Positions 1 through 8,566 of a stretch of 64,000 nucleotides of DNA are shown here, piece by piece. The notes beneath the pieces are model-generated. The model was not told the origin of the DNA. It worked only from the letters and a program-made list of their open reading frames with translations, and did no database searches. Source of the stretch: Rummeliibacillus suwonensis (GTDB lineage Bacteria; Bacillota; Bacilli; Bacillales_A; Planococcaceae); contig NZ_VCBL01000001.1 of NCBI RefSeq assembly GCF_007896435.1, positions 1,393,345 through 1,457,344 of the forward strand, in the 5' to 3' direction. The translations under genes were made by a program, and so were the position numbers. How positions within the stretch are numbered: the stretch's first letter is position 1; each line of letters begins with the position of its first letter.

Positions 1-150
1 AAGTAGATTTAAGCATCTAAGCAAAGTTGTTTTGCCAGAACCGGAAGGACCAATGATGACGATCACTTTACCAAGTTCTACCTCTAAGTCAATTCCTTTA
101 AGAACTTCTAAGTCACCAAATGATTTATGAAGATTTTTGATGCTGATCAT
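1..150 (-). CDS. Amino-acid ABC transporter ATP-binding protein (N-terminal part, cut by window edge)
   Basis: The first 50 codons of an ABC ATPase are visible on the minus strand, starting at ATG 148-150 and running off the left edge. The residues include the Walker A motif GPSGSGKTT, followed by LLRCLNLL, which is typical of GlnQ/TcyC-type ATPases of polar amino-acid importers. It would energise import of the ligand captured by the binding protein encoded just upstream (867-1685), through the permease at 179-889. Order on the minus strand is binding protein, permease, ATPase, with a short gap before this gene, so one operon is likely. Walker B and signature motifs lie outside the window. 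Confidence 0.9.
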   Translation of the reverse strand, partial: MISIKNLHKSFGDLEVLKGIDLEVELGKVIVIIGPSGSGKTTLLRCLNLL

Positions 151-178
151 ATCTAATACTCCTTTTGTTCTTCTATTA

Positions 179-889
179 TTATTTTGATACATATCGATCT
201 AGCCGGGATTCAATTCGTCCTTGAATAATAGAAAGAACAGTACAAATTATCCAATATAAAATAGCTACTTCAGAGTAGAGTAATAGGAATTCATAGTTTG
301 TCGAAGCTATTTCTTGTGCTTTTCGGAACATTTCAGATACAAGGACAAGCGATGCCAGTGACGTATCTTTTACAAGACTAATAAAAGTATTTGATAATGG
401 CGGAATGGATACACGAACAGCCTGAGGGAAAATGATGCGCTTAAGTGTTTGTGTACGATTCATTCCGATAGAATAGCCAGCTTCCCATTGCCCTTTAGGA
501 ATGGATAAAATGGCGGCTCTAATAATTTCAGAGGCATAAGCGCCTACATTTAGTGAGAAACCAATAATCGCAGATGGAAATGGATCTATCGTGAAACCTA
601 AATTAGGTAATCCATAAAAGATAATAAACAATTGAACAAGTAAAGGTGTTCCACGAATAATGGAAACATAGATACGTGCAATTGTATTCAAAATTTTACT
701 TGATGAAATCCGGGCTAACGCTGTCAAAATAGCAAGAATTAGTCCAAGAACAAAAGTGATAATCGTTAGTGGAATCGTATATTTAATGGCTCCTTTTACC
801 ATTGGTAAAAGAGAAGACTGAGCGATCGATACTAATTGATCGAATCGCTCAGGATCTTGAAAAATACTATTTAGGAGAAACATCTTCAC
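179..889 (-). CDS. Polar amino-acid (cystine-type) ABC transporter permease
   Basis: 236-residue inner-membrane permease of the HisM/TcyB family. Several hydrophobic segments are visible, the first at about residues 33-58. The cytoplasmic EAA loop that contacts the ATPase reads [22 protein letters not shown], and a [16 protein letters not shown] segment typical of the family is present. The reading frame opens at GTG 889 and overlaps the 3' end of the binding-protein gene by 23 bp; an ATG two codons later (883) is an equally plausible start. Genes for binding protein, permease and ATPase are adjacent, indicating a complete importer. The substrate (cystine or another polar amino acid) is inferred from family resemblance only. 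Confidence 0.9.
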   Translation of the reverse strand: MKMFLLNSIFQDPERFDQLVSIAQSSLLPMVKGAIKYTIPLTIITFVLGLILAILTALARISSSKILNTIARIYVSIIRGTPLLVQLFIIFYGLPNLGFTIDPFPSAIIGFSLNVGAYASEIIRAAILSIPKGQWEAGYSIGMNRTQTLKRIIFPQAVRVSIPPLSNTFISLVKDTSLASLVLVSEMFRKAQEIASTNYEFLLLYSEVAILYWIICTVLSIIQGRIESRLDRYVSK

Positions 890-1685
890 CGAACCATTTA
901 TCAGAGATTTTTGCGTATGTTCCGTCTGATTTTATATCTTTTAATGCTTTATTGACTGCTTCCACTAACTTGTCGCTACCTTTTCTGAACATTAGACCAC
1001 TTTGTGATAAATCGGATTCAGCATCTACGGTTTTGATTGGTGCATTTGGGTGTGATTTTTGATAATCCAAGAATGACAATTTATCATTGATAGTTGCATC
1101 TACACGTTTAGAACCAATAAGAGATATTGCTTGCGTAAATCCTTCCACACCTACTAATTGTGCTCCATATTTTTTAGCCATTTGACCATAATTACTTGTT
1201 AATGATTGAGCAGACTTTTTACCTTTTATATCTTCAAAAGATTTAATTTCATTATTATCTTTATTGACGATTAACACTGCACCTGATTCGATATATGGAT
1301 CAGAAAAATCGTATTTTTTTTGACGATCTGGTTGAATACCTACTTGGTTTGCAATCATATCGAATCGTTTTGCATCAAGTCCGGCAAACATGGCGTCCCA
1401 TTGTGTTTCTTTAAATTCAGCCTTTACACCTAAACGTTTTGCTACTTCTGTTGCAATATCAACATCGAAGCCAGTAAGCTTGTTTGATTTATCATGGAAT
1501 GTGAAGGGTGGGTAAGTGCCTTCTGTTCCAATTTTTAAAACGCCTTCTTTTTTAATCGTATCGTACAAGTCTGTTGTTTTAGACGTTGAAGATCCCTTTT
1601 CATCTTTGTTGTTGTTTGAGCCACATGCTACAAGAACTAAAGTTAAAGCAATTAGCAGTGACATAAGCGAAAAATATTTTCTCAT
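867..1685 (-). CDS. Amino-acid ABC transporter substrate-binding lipoprotein
   Basis: 272-residue family 3 solute-binding protein. The N-terminus is a lipoprotein signal: basic start, hydrophobic stretch and lipobox LVAC with the lipid-carrying cysteine at residue 21, followed by a polar linker (residues 22-40). The mature domain begins with [16 protein letters not shown] and contains [15 protein letters not shown] and the [19 protein letters not shown] block typical of cystine or polar amino-acid binders (TcyA/TcyK-like). It should sit on the outer membrane face and deliver ligand to the permease at 179-889. A strong ribosome site (complement of AGTAACCTCC, 1686-1695) supports the start. It is the first gene of the operon. 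Ligand identity is inferred. Confidence 0.92.
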   Translation of the reverse strand: MRKYFSLMSLLIALTLVLVACGSNNNKDEKGSSTSKTTDLYDTIKKEGVLKIGTEGTYPPFTFHDKSNKLTGFDVDIATEVAKRLGVKAEFKETQWDAMFAGLDAKRFDMIANQVGIQPDRQKKYDFSDPYIESGAVLIVNKDNNEIKSFEDIKGKKSAQSLTSNYGQMAKKYGAQLVGVEGFTQAISLIGSKRVDATINDKLSFLDYQKSHPNAPIKTVDAESDLSQSGLMFRKGSDKLVEAVNKALKDIKSDGTYAKISDKWFGEDVSPK

Positions 1686-2089
1686 AGTAACCTCCGAGTA
1701 TTCTGATAGGATTTATAAAAAATCAATGGTTATCGTATCATTAATCTCTATGATTGTCAAAAAAATATGAATCTCGGCGTGTTGATGAGAGAAAGATAGG
1801 ATGAATTATTGCTGATGTGGCAATAATGGATGGCAAGGCAACGATTTTCTTTGCTAGTTCACTATCATTAGAATCTTGCTGTGGATTGCATGTCTTTGTA
1901 AAAAAATTTAGGATTTGTACGAACCATTTGAGACCACTGAAAACTATCTTTTCATTGATAAGAAACTAATTTTTCTTTGATGATGAGTCAAAAGGTGATT
2001 TTTCTCCTATCTTTGAAAGCAAATCGACTTTTTCAGTGGCATCAATGGATGATAAATTGCATTTCGGACAGCTCTCTCGATACGAGGTT
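1686..2089. other. Intergenic stretch upstream of the ABC operon
   Basis: 404 bp between the 3' end of the GltB-like gene and the start of the binding protein, both on the minus strand. It must hold the ABC operon promoter, but I see no clear -35/-10 pair. I looked for S-box and T-box signatures on the minus strand because cystine transporters are often sulfur-controlled and found neither. Around 1775-1800 the plus strand reads GAGAGAAAGATAGGATG, faintly like the inside of family A repeats; too weak to call. Confidence 0.4.
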
Positions 2090-3688
2090 TTACTTTATTA
2101 TTTGTTGTTTAATTTTTTGAAGGATCGTTTCTAAAGAGGTGACAACACCTTTATCATCTTTATACATAATATGTTCGGGCTTAAAATGAACAGGAGAATC
2201 GATGCCGGCAGCTGCACCAATACGAAATAGTCCCTTTCGAAGAGTAATAAGGTAATTTACTACCCTGTATTTTTTTTCATCAATGACCAATGCCTTTTGT
2301 AAATCAGGATCGGTAGTGGCAACTCCAACTGGGCAGGCGTTGGAATTGCATTTCATTGCTTGAATACAGCCTATTGTAATCATAAATCCTCTAGCGATAT
2401 TGACTAAATCTGCTCCCATTGCGAGAGCAATAGCAATTCGATCGGGTGTAAACATTTTGCCGGAAGCGATAATTTTAACTCGATGTCGAACCCCATATTT
2501 TGTTAATGTTGCCACAACAATTGGCAATGCCGATTTAATTGGTAGACCAACACTGTCAATTAGTTCTTGGTAGGAGGCTCCGGTACCACCTTCGCCGCCA
2601 TCAACGGTTATAAAGTCCGGTCCTTTTCCAGATTCTTTCATATATTTTGCTAATTCTTCAATACTGTCATTTCCACCCACAACAATTTTCATCCCAACTG
2701 GTTTACCAGTATGATTTCTAATTTTTTCGATAAAGTCACACATCGTTTTTATATTATTAAACTGATGGAACCGATTTGGACTATCTACTGAATGATAGGG
2801 CTCTACTCTTCGGATCTTTGCCACTTCAGGTGTCACCTTTTCAGCATCAATATGTCCACCTCGTGCTTTGGCACCTTGAGCGAGCTTGAGTTCAAAGGCT
2901 TTGATCTCTGGGATTTCACTTTTCTTTTTTAGCTCATCCCAATCTATTTCTCCATTTTGATCTCGAATACCGAATAATCCAGGCCCAATTTGCATAATGA
3001 TATCAACCCCACCTTTTAAATGATAGGGAGAAAGACCACCTTCACCTGTGTTCATCCATGTTCCTTTCGCTAAAGCTAATCCTTCCGATAATGTTGTAAT
3101 CGCTTGATTTCCTAATGAACCATAACTCATCGCTGACATTCCAATAAGGCTTTTTACGACAAATGGATGTTTGGTTTTAGGACCGATGACAATGGCATCA
3201 TCATCATGTAATAAATAGGCAGATGACTCCTCGTCCTCCCATTTTTCTTCTCGCTGTGAAAATAGTGGATCTTTCAATAAAATATATCGTTTTGTTTTGA
3301 CTTTTACGTATTGATCCAATTTTAATTCTTCCGTTAACTTAGGAAACATATCATTACGAACATAAAAACCTCCTGTTTCAAAATCACGTTTTGAGCCAAA
3401 GGCAGCAACTTCTCTCATATATTTTGCTCCTTTTACAATATGCTCGTAGTCCAATCGTGAAAATGGTTTGCCTTCAAGATCTGTGTTAAACCAATATTGA
3501 CGCATTTCAGGACCAATTTTTTCAAAAAAGTATCGGATTCTGCCAAGGGCTGGATAGTTTCTTAAAACGGCATGACGTTTTTGATTTCGATCAAATACCA
3601 TCATATATACTAGAAAAATAACAATAGTGATCATAACGATTGCTATTATAGTGAATCCAATAATCACGAGTCGATCTGCAATATTCAT
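2090..3688 (-). CDS. FMN-binding glutamate-synthase-like protein (YerD type)
   Basis: 532-residue protein related to the synthase domain of the GltB large subunit (FMN-dependent TIM barrel), resembling B. subtilis YerD. Residues about 8-32 form one transmembrane segment, so the catalytic domain is probably membrane-anchored. Family motifs: GEGGLSPYHLKGG, the glycine-rich FMN site DGGEGGTGASYQELID, and GCIQAMKCNSNACPVGVAT, which keeps the three cysteines that bind a 3Fe-4S cluster in glutamate synthase. The N-terminal glutamine amidotransferase domain of true GltB is absent, so ammonia-dependent synthesis or another FMN redox reaction is more likely. It stands alone, with no gltD beside it. 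The real substrate is unknown. Confidence 0.88.
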   Translation of the reverse strand: MNIADRLVIIGFTIIAIVMITIVIFLVYMMVFDRNQKRHAVLRNYPALGRIRYFFEKIGPEMRQYWFNTDLEGKPFSRLDYEHIVKGAKYMREVAAFGSKRDFETGGFYVRNDMFPKLTEELKLDQYVKVKTKRYILLKDPLFSQREEKWEDEESSAYLLHDDDAIVIGPKTKHPFVVKSLIGMSAMSYGSLGNQAITTLSEGLALAKGTWMNTGEGGLSPYHLKGGVDIIMQIGPGLFGIRDQNGEIDWDELKKKSEIPEIKAFELKLAQGAKARGGHIDAEKVTPEVAKIRRVEPYHSVDSPNRFHQFNNIKTMCDFIEKIRNHTGKPVGMKIVVGGNDSIEELAKYMKESGKGPDFITVDGGEGGTGASYQELIDSVGLPIKSALPIVVATLTKYGVRHRVKIIASGKMFTPDRIAIALAMGADLVNIARGFMITIGCIQAMKCNSNACPVGVATTDPDLQKALVIDEKKYRVVNYLITLRKGLFRIGAAAGIDSPVHFKPEHIMYKDDKGVVTSLETILQKIKQQIIK

Positions 3689-3802
3689 GAGAAGCCCCCT
3701 AAAAATTCATCTATCTTTATACTTAGCACTAATCTTGTCGAATTTTATAGCATTTATTCAACGGATGTGAAACGTTGGATGCTAAAAGATATACGTACAA
3801 CC

Positions 3803-3831
3803 TTGATTTACTGATTATAGAAAGATAAAAT
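3803..3831 (+). promoter_or_regulatory. Candidate sigma-A promoter for the preQ1-queDE unit
   Basis: TTGATT (3803-3808), 17-bp spacer, TAAAAT (3826-3831). It lies about 110 bp upstream of the preQ1 aptamer, so the leader would start near 3838. No closer promoter was found. Confidence 0.45.
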
Positions 3832-3948
3832 GAATACTATAATTAAACCCATTGAACTTATCCGCACAGTATTCCCTACTTAGTGCTTGTTTTTTGAACT
3901 GGTGGAGGTCTCACTGCATGTTCATGCGGGGAAAATTGCATACGCTAC

Positions 3949-3980
3949 AGAGGTTCTAGCTACCCTCTTAAAAAAACTAA
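3949..3980 (+). promoter_or_regulatory. PreQ1-I riboswitch aptamer
   Basis: The segment AGAGGTTCTAGCTACCCTC followed by an A-rich tail ending AAAAAACTAA matches the compact H-type pseudoknot aptamer of class preQ1-I: P1 AGAGG/CCTCT, the C-containing loop TTCTAGCTA, and an A-rich strand that pairs back with the loop. It is followed at once by an intrinsic terminator (3982-4016), the usual arrangement for transcription attenuation when preQ1 is abundant. The downstream genes queD and queE make preQ1 precursors, which fits feedback control. Confidence 0.92.
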
Positions 3981-3981
3981 G

Positions 3982-4016
3982 AAAACAGTACTTTTCTTAA
4001 GGTGCTGTTTTTTTAT
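3982..4016 (+). terminator. Riboswitch-controlled intrinsic terminator
   Basis: Stem AAAACAGTAC / GGTGCTGTTTT (with G-U pairs) and a run of Ts. It starts 1 nt after the preQ1 aptamer, so the A-rich aptamer tail and the terminator 5' arm compete. Confidence 0.85.
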
Positions 4017-4220
4017 CCCGCATTAACGGGCAGTAAGACCCCATCTCAAGATATAGAGAGAAAGATAGATGGGAGATCAACTGCCCGTAAAAGTCCGATT
4101 GGTTCGGGTCAACAAGATGTTGGCCCCTCAGGTGTTGCCATAGGACGTGGCGCTTTTAACCTGAGTTCTTTTATCTCAGTGGGGGCTGAAGAAAACCCCA
4201 CTGATGAAGTTTCACTTTAT
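4014..4220 (+). repeat. Family A repeat, copy A1 (long form, intact)
   Basis: Runs from TATCCCGC inside the T-tract of the riboswitch terminator to TTTCACTTTAT just before the queD ribosome site. Hairpins in order: outer stem ACGGGCAGT (4026-4034) with ACTGCCCGT (4080-4088), enclosing CCCATCT (4040-4046) / AGATGGG (4067-4073); GGTCAACA/TGTTGGCC; CTCAGGT/ACCTGAG enclosing GCCAT/GTGGC; then CAGTGGGG/CCCCACTG around a GAAGAAAA loop. Copies A4, A8 and A13 share the same order. An ORF can be read through it but is not conserved as protein. Confidence 0.88.
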
Positions 4221-4235
4221 AAGGAGTTTTGAAAT

Positions 4236-4709
4236 ATGTATGACTTTGAAATTATCGATCAGTTACAAAAGATAGATGAAGATATTGATCGAAAGCAATT
4301 GAAATATCATTCGAAACGAGTGCTCGTTAGCAAAGAATTTACTTTTGATGCCGCTCATCATCTACACTGCTATGAAGGAAAGTGTAAAAATCTGCATGGT
4401 CATACGTATAAAGTTGTATTTGGTATCAGCGGATTCACAGATGATCGAGGTTTAACGATCGACTTTAATGATATAAAGAATATCTGGAAAGAAAAAATAG
4501 AAATTCATTTGGATCATCGCTATTTAAACAAGACACTTCCTCTAATGAATACAACAGCAGAGAATATCGTAGTTTGGATTTACGAAAAAATGGCAGAAGC
4601 TTTGCATAAGAAAAATTTAAGTAATGATGCACGTGTTGAATTTGTACGTTTGTTCGAAACACCGACGAGCTATGCTGAAGCTAGACGGGAGTGGATGGAA
4701 ATTGAGTAA
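4236..4709 (+). CDS. queD: 6-carboxy-5,6,7,8-tetrahydropterin synthase QueD
   Basis: Converts 7,8-dihydroneopterin triphosphate to 6-carboxytetrahydropterin, the second step of queuosine/preQ1 synthesis. 157 residues, of which about 28 form an N-terminal extension before the core. PTPS-family features: zinc-binding histidines in FDAAHHL (His41/42) and LHGHTYK (His54, His56), catalytic Cys50 in GKCKNLHG, HLDHRYLN, and the C-terminal ETPTSYAEARR. ATG follows AAGGAG at good spacing, 15 bp after repeat copy A1. The gene overlaps queE by 8 bp, indicating translational coupling. The upstream preQ1 riboswitch should control it, with repeat A1 lying between switch and gene. Confidence 0.95.
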   Translation: MYDFEIIDQLQKIDEDIDRKQLKYHSKRVLVSKEFTFDAAHHLHCYEGKCKNLHGHTYKVVFGISGFTDDRGLTIDFNDIKNIWKEKIEIHLDHRYLNKTLPLMNTTAENIVVWIYEKMAEALHKKNLSNDARVEFVRLFETPTSYAEARREWMEIE

Positions 4710-5430
4710 AATTCCCGTGATGGAGATCTTTGGTCCCACCATTCAAGGTGAAGGAATGGTTATTGGTCAAAAGACAATGTTTGTTCGTACAGCAGGTTGC
4801 GATTATTCCTGCTCCTGGTGCGATTCTGCTTTTACGTGGGATGGTACTGGGAAAGAGCAAATTGTGCAAATGTCAGCTGAAGAAATATGGGATGAGCTAA
4901 AGCATATTGGAGGAGATGGTTTTTCGTTTGTAACCATTTCAGGAGGAAACCCTGCTTTATTGAAAAACCTCAGTGATTTGATATCTTTATTAAAAGAAAA
5001 AAATATACAGATCGGTGTAGAAACCCAAGGAAGCAAGTGGCAGGAATGGTTTTATGAAATAGATGCACTAACTATTTCTCCTAAGCCCCCAAGTTCAGGG
5101 ATGAAAACAAACTTCGCGGTTCTTGATGAAATATTCGCAAAATTGAAAAGGGGAAAGAATGATCACCAAGTTTCACTGAAAGTTGTTATTTTCAATAATG
5201 AGGACTATGAATTTGGTAAACAGGTTCATCATCGTTATCCAGATGTTTCTTTCTATTTTCAAGTTGGAAATGCTGATATTACTACAACTGATCATTTAAA
5301 GTTAGTCCATAAACTTTTACAAAAGTATGAATGGTTAATCGAAAAAGTTCTCTCGGATGATGATGTGACAAACGTGAAGGTACTTCCTCAATTACATACA
5401 TATATATGGGGGAATAAGAGAGGCGTATAA
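4702..5430 (+). CDS. queE: 7-carboxy-7-deazaguanine synthase QueE (radical SAM)
   Basis: Radical-SAM enzyme converting 6-carboxytetrahydropterin to 7-carboxy-7-deazaguanine in preQ1 synthesis. 242 residues from the TTG at 4702, the expected size. The SAM/Fe-S motif is CDYSCSWC (Cys33, 37, 40), spaced CX3CX2C as in Firmicute QueE, and the N-terminus IPVMEIFGPTIQGEG is family-typical. The frame is open further upstream, but those codons lie inside queD and do not match the family; TTG 4702 has a GGGAG-like ribosome site and overlaps queD by 8 bp. QueC, normally encoded in the same operon, is not adjacent. Confidence 0.93.
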   Translation: MSKIPVMEIFGPTIQGEGMVIGQKTMFVRTAGCDYSCSWCDSAFTWDGTGKEQIVQMSAEEIWDELKHIGGDGFSFVTISGGNPALLKNLSDLISLLKEKNIQIGVETQGSKWQEWFYEIDALTISPKPPSSGMKTNFAVLDEIFAKLKRGKNDHQVSLKVVIFNNEDYEFGKQVHHRYPDVSFYFQVGNADITTTDHLKLVHKLLQKYEWLIEKVLSDDDVTNVKVLPQLHTYIWGNKRGV

Positions 5431-5473
5431 AATAGGACTTGTCGGTTTTTGTTGTATAAACAAGAATGGATAA

Positions 5474-5630
5474 ATACCCCTTCTATCGTGTATCAGATAG
5501 CAAGACTCAAGTAACAGGTAAAAGATAGGTAATGTGATAACTGCTTGTAAAAGATCAAATGTTTTAACTAACCCCGGTAGAGGATAAAGAAAAGGCTACA
5601 TGGGATGAAGTTGCACTTTATTATACTTAA
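5474..5630 (+). repeat. Family A repeat, degenerate copy A2
   Basis: Fragments match family A: ACTCAAG, AACTGCTTGTAAAAGATC in place of AACTGCCCGTAAAAGTCC, and an end GATGAAGTTGCACTTTATT. The stems are largely decayed. It fills most of the gap between queE and the next gene. Confidence 0.5.
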
Positions 5631-5659
5631 GCTATGCTGAATCGAAAGGAATGTAAGAA

Positions 5660-6037
5660 TTGAATATTTTTAAATTATTGAGTGGGTTATTGGGTGCCAC
5701 ATTACTAATGTGTTTTGACTTCTATCAGCAATGGACGATATGGAAAGTCTTTCCGAATATCGCTTGGATGATAGTAGGGTTCGGATTATTATTGTTTAGT
5801 GTATATACGCCAGCGATCAAAGATAGAATGATGCATTTTTATGTCGAAGTGGTGGTGATGGCTTATTTGATCGTATTAATGTTTATCTTGCCGTTAGCAG
5901 GAGGTAAGTCTTCTGTTGGTTTCAGTGTAAAGGAACCTTTTTTGTGGATCGTGATTTTGTTAACAATATGGCAACTTGTGGCATATAGAAAACGAATTCT
6001 TCGACAATTGAAGGACCATCAAAAAAATGAAGCATGA
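5660..6037 (+). CDS. Small four-helix membrane protein, unknown function
   Basis: 125 residues with four hydrophobic segments at about 5-22, 29-48, 63-82 and 90-108 and a basic C-terminal tail (RKRILRQLKDHQKNE), suggesting an integral membrane protein with a cytoplasmic C-terminus. The start is TTG, with AAAGGA 9 nt upstream. I do not recognise the family. It is flanked by degenerate copies of repeat A on both sides and has no obvious operon partner. Confidence 0.7.
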   Translation: MNIFKLLSGLLGATLLMCFDFYQQWTIWKVFPNIAWMIVGFGLLLFSVYTPAIKDRMMHFYVEVVVMAYLIVLMFILPLAGGKSSVGFSVKEPFLWIVILLTIWQLVAYRKRILRQLKDHQKNEA

Positions 6038-6055
6038 AGTGGAGATTTTGGACTG

Positions 6056-6184
6056 TTCGTTTGTCTCACAGTATTGAATAGTCAGACATCACCTCAAGAT
6101 TTGAGTAGTAGGTATGGAATCAACTGGCTGTAAGCTTTGATTGCTTCAGAAAAACTAGTTTCTGTCTATGAAGTTGCTCTTTAA
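6056..6184 (+). repeat. Family A repeat, degenerate copy A3
   Basis: Recognisable parts: CACCTCAAGATTTGAG, then AGGTATGGAATCAACTG and GTAAGCTTTGATTG, then TATGAAGTTGCTCTTTA. The inner stem ACCT/AGGT survives. Follows the membrane-protein gene directly. Confidence 0.5.
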
Positions 6185-6262
6185 TTGAATAGTGTATAAA
6201 AACTAAATAAGATTTTTTTCATAAAGAACTTTGCTATCACGCGTGTTGATTTGAAAAAAAAA

Positions 6263-6430
6263 AGGGGTGTCTGTTTGGCATAATTTTTGAAAAACCCTGC
6301 ATTTTCTTCGTGCGGTGTGGATTCAGAAAGTCCATTCAATGTCCCACAGGAAAAGCGAATAGATGAGACCCCGCAGCGTAGCGGAAATCAACGAATACCT
6401 AATTTTATGGATATAATTTGATAATCAACG
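6263..6430 (+). repeat. Family B repeat, internally deleted copy B1
   Basis: Shares both ends with the better copy at 26464-26749: 5' TGTCTGTTTG then CATAATTTTTGAAAAACCC, core AAAGCGAATAGATGAGACC then CCGCAGCGTAGCGGAAAT, and 3' ATGGAT then ATAATTTGATAATCAAC. About 100 bp of the GC-rich palindrome centre is missing. Confidence 0.72.
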
Positions 6431-6532
6431 TATCTGAAAGACTAATAAAATTTTATTCATAAAGAACTTTCCTATCGTGTATTTTTTGTGTATAGAACTG
6501 CCGATTGATGATCTATTTATTTACTACAAGAC

Positions 6533-6561
6533 TATTCATGTTCGTATATTTCCTATATAAT
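6533..6561 (+). promoter_or_regulatory. Candidate promoter of chemoreceptor 1
   Basis: TATTCA (6533-6538), 17 bp, TATAAT (6556-6561), 57 bp before the start codon. A GCCGATTG at 6500-6507 resembles a sigma-D -10 element but lacks a matching -35. Confidence 0.4.
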
Positions 6562-6618
6562 ATGGTATGTAAGAACTAAGAGATAGGAACTAAGAAAATT
6601 GTCAAATGGGGGAACATT

Positions 6619-8301
6619 ATGTCTATTAGTAAAAAGATTTTGGGTAGTTTTTCTATTATCATTTTGATCATTATTGCTGCATTTTTAATTATATTAGGTC
6701 AGCTAAACAAGATGAACCAACAATATAGCTCAACTATAAATTCGGGCTTACCTCAAATTAGTGCAACAGCCAAAATTGAAAGTTTAACTGCTAAAAAAGC
6801 TCAATTAATTAGATCATATCTTTTAGGAAATGAAGAAGATTTACAAACATTAATGGATACTAGAAAACAATTGAATCAGGAAATAGAGAATTTAGAAGGA
6901 AATTTACAGCGTCAAAAATCGAAACAATTATTAACGAAAGTATCTACTGAAGTGAACAATTATGATAAATTTTCGGATCAAGTACTTGATCTGCAAAAGA
7001 GTGGTAAACACAAAGAAGCCATTGAACAGACAAATACGAATGGGAAAGCAGCATACTTAGAAACGTTAAATGCTACTCAAGATTTATCAAAATATATAAA
7101 GGTATTATTTTCACAGGCGGAAACCAAATCTGAAAGCATAGCCAAAAATGCGTTGATTCTTGGGATTATCATTGTAATTGCTATTGTTATTTTTAGCTAT
7201 TTGATGGCTTATTATATGCATCGAGTAGTTGCGAAACCAATTGTAAAGTTAAATAAATCAGTAAATGTAATCGCTGAGGGAAATTTAACGGAACCGGATG
7301 TTGAAGTACGTTCGAAAGATGAAATTGGACAACTATCCAAATCATTTAATCTAATGAAGCACTCTTTAAAAGACTTACTAAGCTCTTTATCGGTTAGTTC
7401 AGAGCACTTGAGTTCTTCTGCGGAAGAATTGTTGGCCTCTACACAAGAAGTTTCTGCATCATCAAATGAAGTATCACAAAATCTTGAAGTTACATCAAAA
7501 ACAGCCCAATCAACCACATATGCTGCAAAAGAAAGTGCAGTTGCGATGGATGAAACAGCAGCAGGTGTCCAAAAAATTGCGGAATCCGCACAAAATCTAC
7601 ATACCTCTGCAAGTGAAACATCTGATATTGCTAATAGCGGACAAAAAGAAATTTCTAATGCTGAAAAACAAATGGTGCTTATCCATTCATCAACAAAGGA
7701 TACAACAGATTTAATCCAATCATTAAATAAACAATCAGTGGAAATTGGAAATACACTTAAAGTGATTACGGATATTACAGAACAAACAAATTTACTTGCA
7801 TTAAACGCAGCTATTGAGGCTGCAAGAGCAGGAGAACATGGAAAAGGATTTGCTGTGGTGGCAGATGAAGTTCGGAAATTAGCAGAAGAATCTAACCGAT
7901 CAGCTAGTCAAATCGAACGTCTAACAGTAGAAATACAGCAGAACACAAAAGATGTCGAAAAAGCGATTTTAGACAATCTAGACACAGTTGAAGATGGTGT
8001 CCATTTAATTCAAAAAGCAGGGACTTCATTTGAAACGATTGTACAAGCTGTAGATCATATGAAATCAGAAATTGAAGATGTATCTGCTATAACGGAAGAA
8101 ATTTCTGCTGCAGCAGAGCAGGTTGCGGCTTCAGTAAGTGAAATTGCAACATCTTCTGAAAATTCAACTAAAAAAATAGAATCAGTAAGCGACAATGTGA
8201 AGCAAGTGGCAGAAACAATAGAAGAAATCACATCTGTTTCAAACGACTTAACCAATAAGGCGATTGAACAAAGTGATGCTGTTAAGAAATTTAAGATTTG
8301 A
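6619..8301 (+). CDS. Methyl-accepting chemotaxis protein 1
   Basis: 560-residue membrane chemoreceptor. TM1 is at about 8-28, then a roughly 150-residue extracytoplasmic helical sensor (four-helix-bundle type, ligand unknown), TM2 at about 177-199, HAMP at about 200-253, and a long coiled-coil signalling domain with the hairpin tip [34 protein letters not shown] near 388-425. It should signal to the CheA/CheW array. The domain layout and length equal those of the next gene (8567-10249), indicating tandem paralogues; the signalling halves are similar and the sensor halves differ. Each gene has its own promoter-like sequence and terminator. ATG follows a GGGGG ribosome site. Confidence 0.95.
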   Translation: MSISKKILGSFSIIILIIIAAFLIILGQLNKMNQQYSSTINSGLPQISATAKIESLTAKKAQLIRSYLLGNEEDLQTLMDTRKQLNQEIENLEGNLQRQKSKQLLTKVSTEVNNYDKFSDQVLDLQKSGKHKEAIEQTNTNGKAAYLETLNATQDLSKYIKVLFSQAETKSESIAKNALILGIIIVIAIVIFSYLMAYYMHRVVAKPIVKLNKSVNVIAEGNLTEPDVEVRSKDEIGQLSKSFNLMKHSLKDLLSSLSVSSEHLSSSAEELLASTQEVSASSNEVSQNLEVTSKTAQSTTYAAKESAVAMDETAAGVQKIAESAQNLHTSASETSDIANSGQKEISNAEKQMVLIHSSTKDTTDLIQSLNKQSVEIGNTLKVITDITEQTNLLALNAAIEAARAGEHGKGFAVVADEVRKLAEESNRSASQIERLTVEIQQNTKDVEKAILDNLDTVEDGVHLIQKAGTSFETIVQAVDHMKSEIEDVSAITEEISAAAEQVAASVSEIATSSENSTKKIESVSDNVKQVAETIEEITSVSNDLTNKAIEQSDAVKKFKI

Positions 8302-8345
8302 TGCAAAAAATTGTCTTCTTTTAGAAGAAGAATGTGTACGGTACA

Positions 8346-8394
8346 AAAGGTACGGATTGTTGATTTAACAGCATTCTGTACCTTTCTTTTTTTT
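8346..8394 (+). terminator. Intrinsic terminator after chemoreceptor 1
   Basis: AAAGGTAC ... GTACCTTT stem with inner pairing, followed by a run of Ts. Confidence 0.85.
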
Positions 8395-8487
8395 ATAAAT
8401 GTTTATAGAATAAGGTATTTCTGTCCAATTAATTATTTACTTTAATATTTAATATACGGGATAATTAGTAAGAAAGTTCCATTACTA

Positions 8488-8516
8488 TTGACTCGATAAT
8501 CATGCTGGTATAAAAT
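8488..8516 (+). promoter_or_regulatory. Sigma-A promoter of chemoreceptor 2
   Basis: TTGACT (8488-8493), 17-bp spacer, TAAAAT (8511-8516), 50 bp upstream of the TTG start codon. Confidence 0.6.
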
Positions 8517-8566
8517 TGTATTTATTTATATAGCATAAAATTCATTGTGGTGGGAGATGACATAGA

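Noticed and set aside
1686-2089. S-box or T-box for the cystine-type ABC operon
   Set aside because: No GGTGG T-box core and no SAM aptamer signature on the minus strand.
4002-4232. ORF reading LTGSKTP...FNLSSFISVG through repeat A1
   Set aside because: The same frame appears in other copies (33066-33323) only because the DNA repeats; substitutions preserve RNA pairing, not amino acids, and other copies contain frameshifts. Not a protein gene.
6500-6507. Sigma-D motility promoter (GCCGATTG) before chemoreceptor 1
   Set aside because: The -10 is only partly matched and no TAAA is found 15 bp upstream; a sigma-A TATAAT lies closer to the gene.
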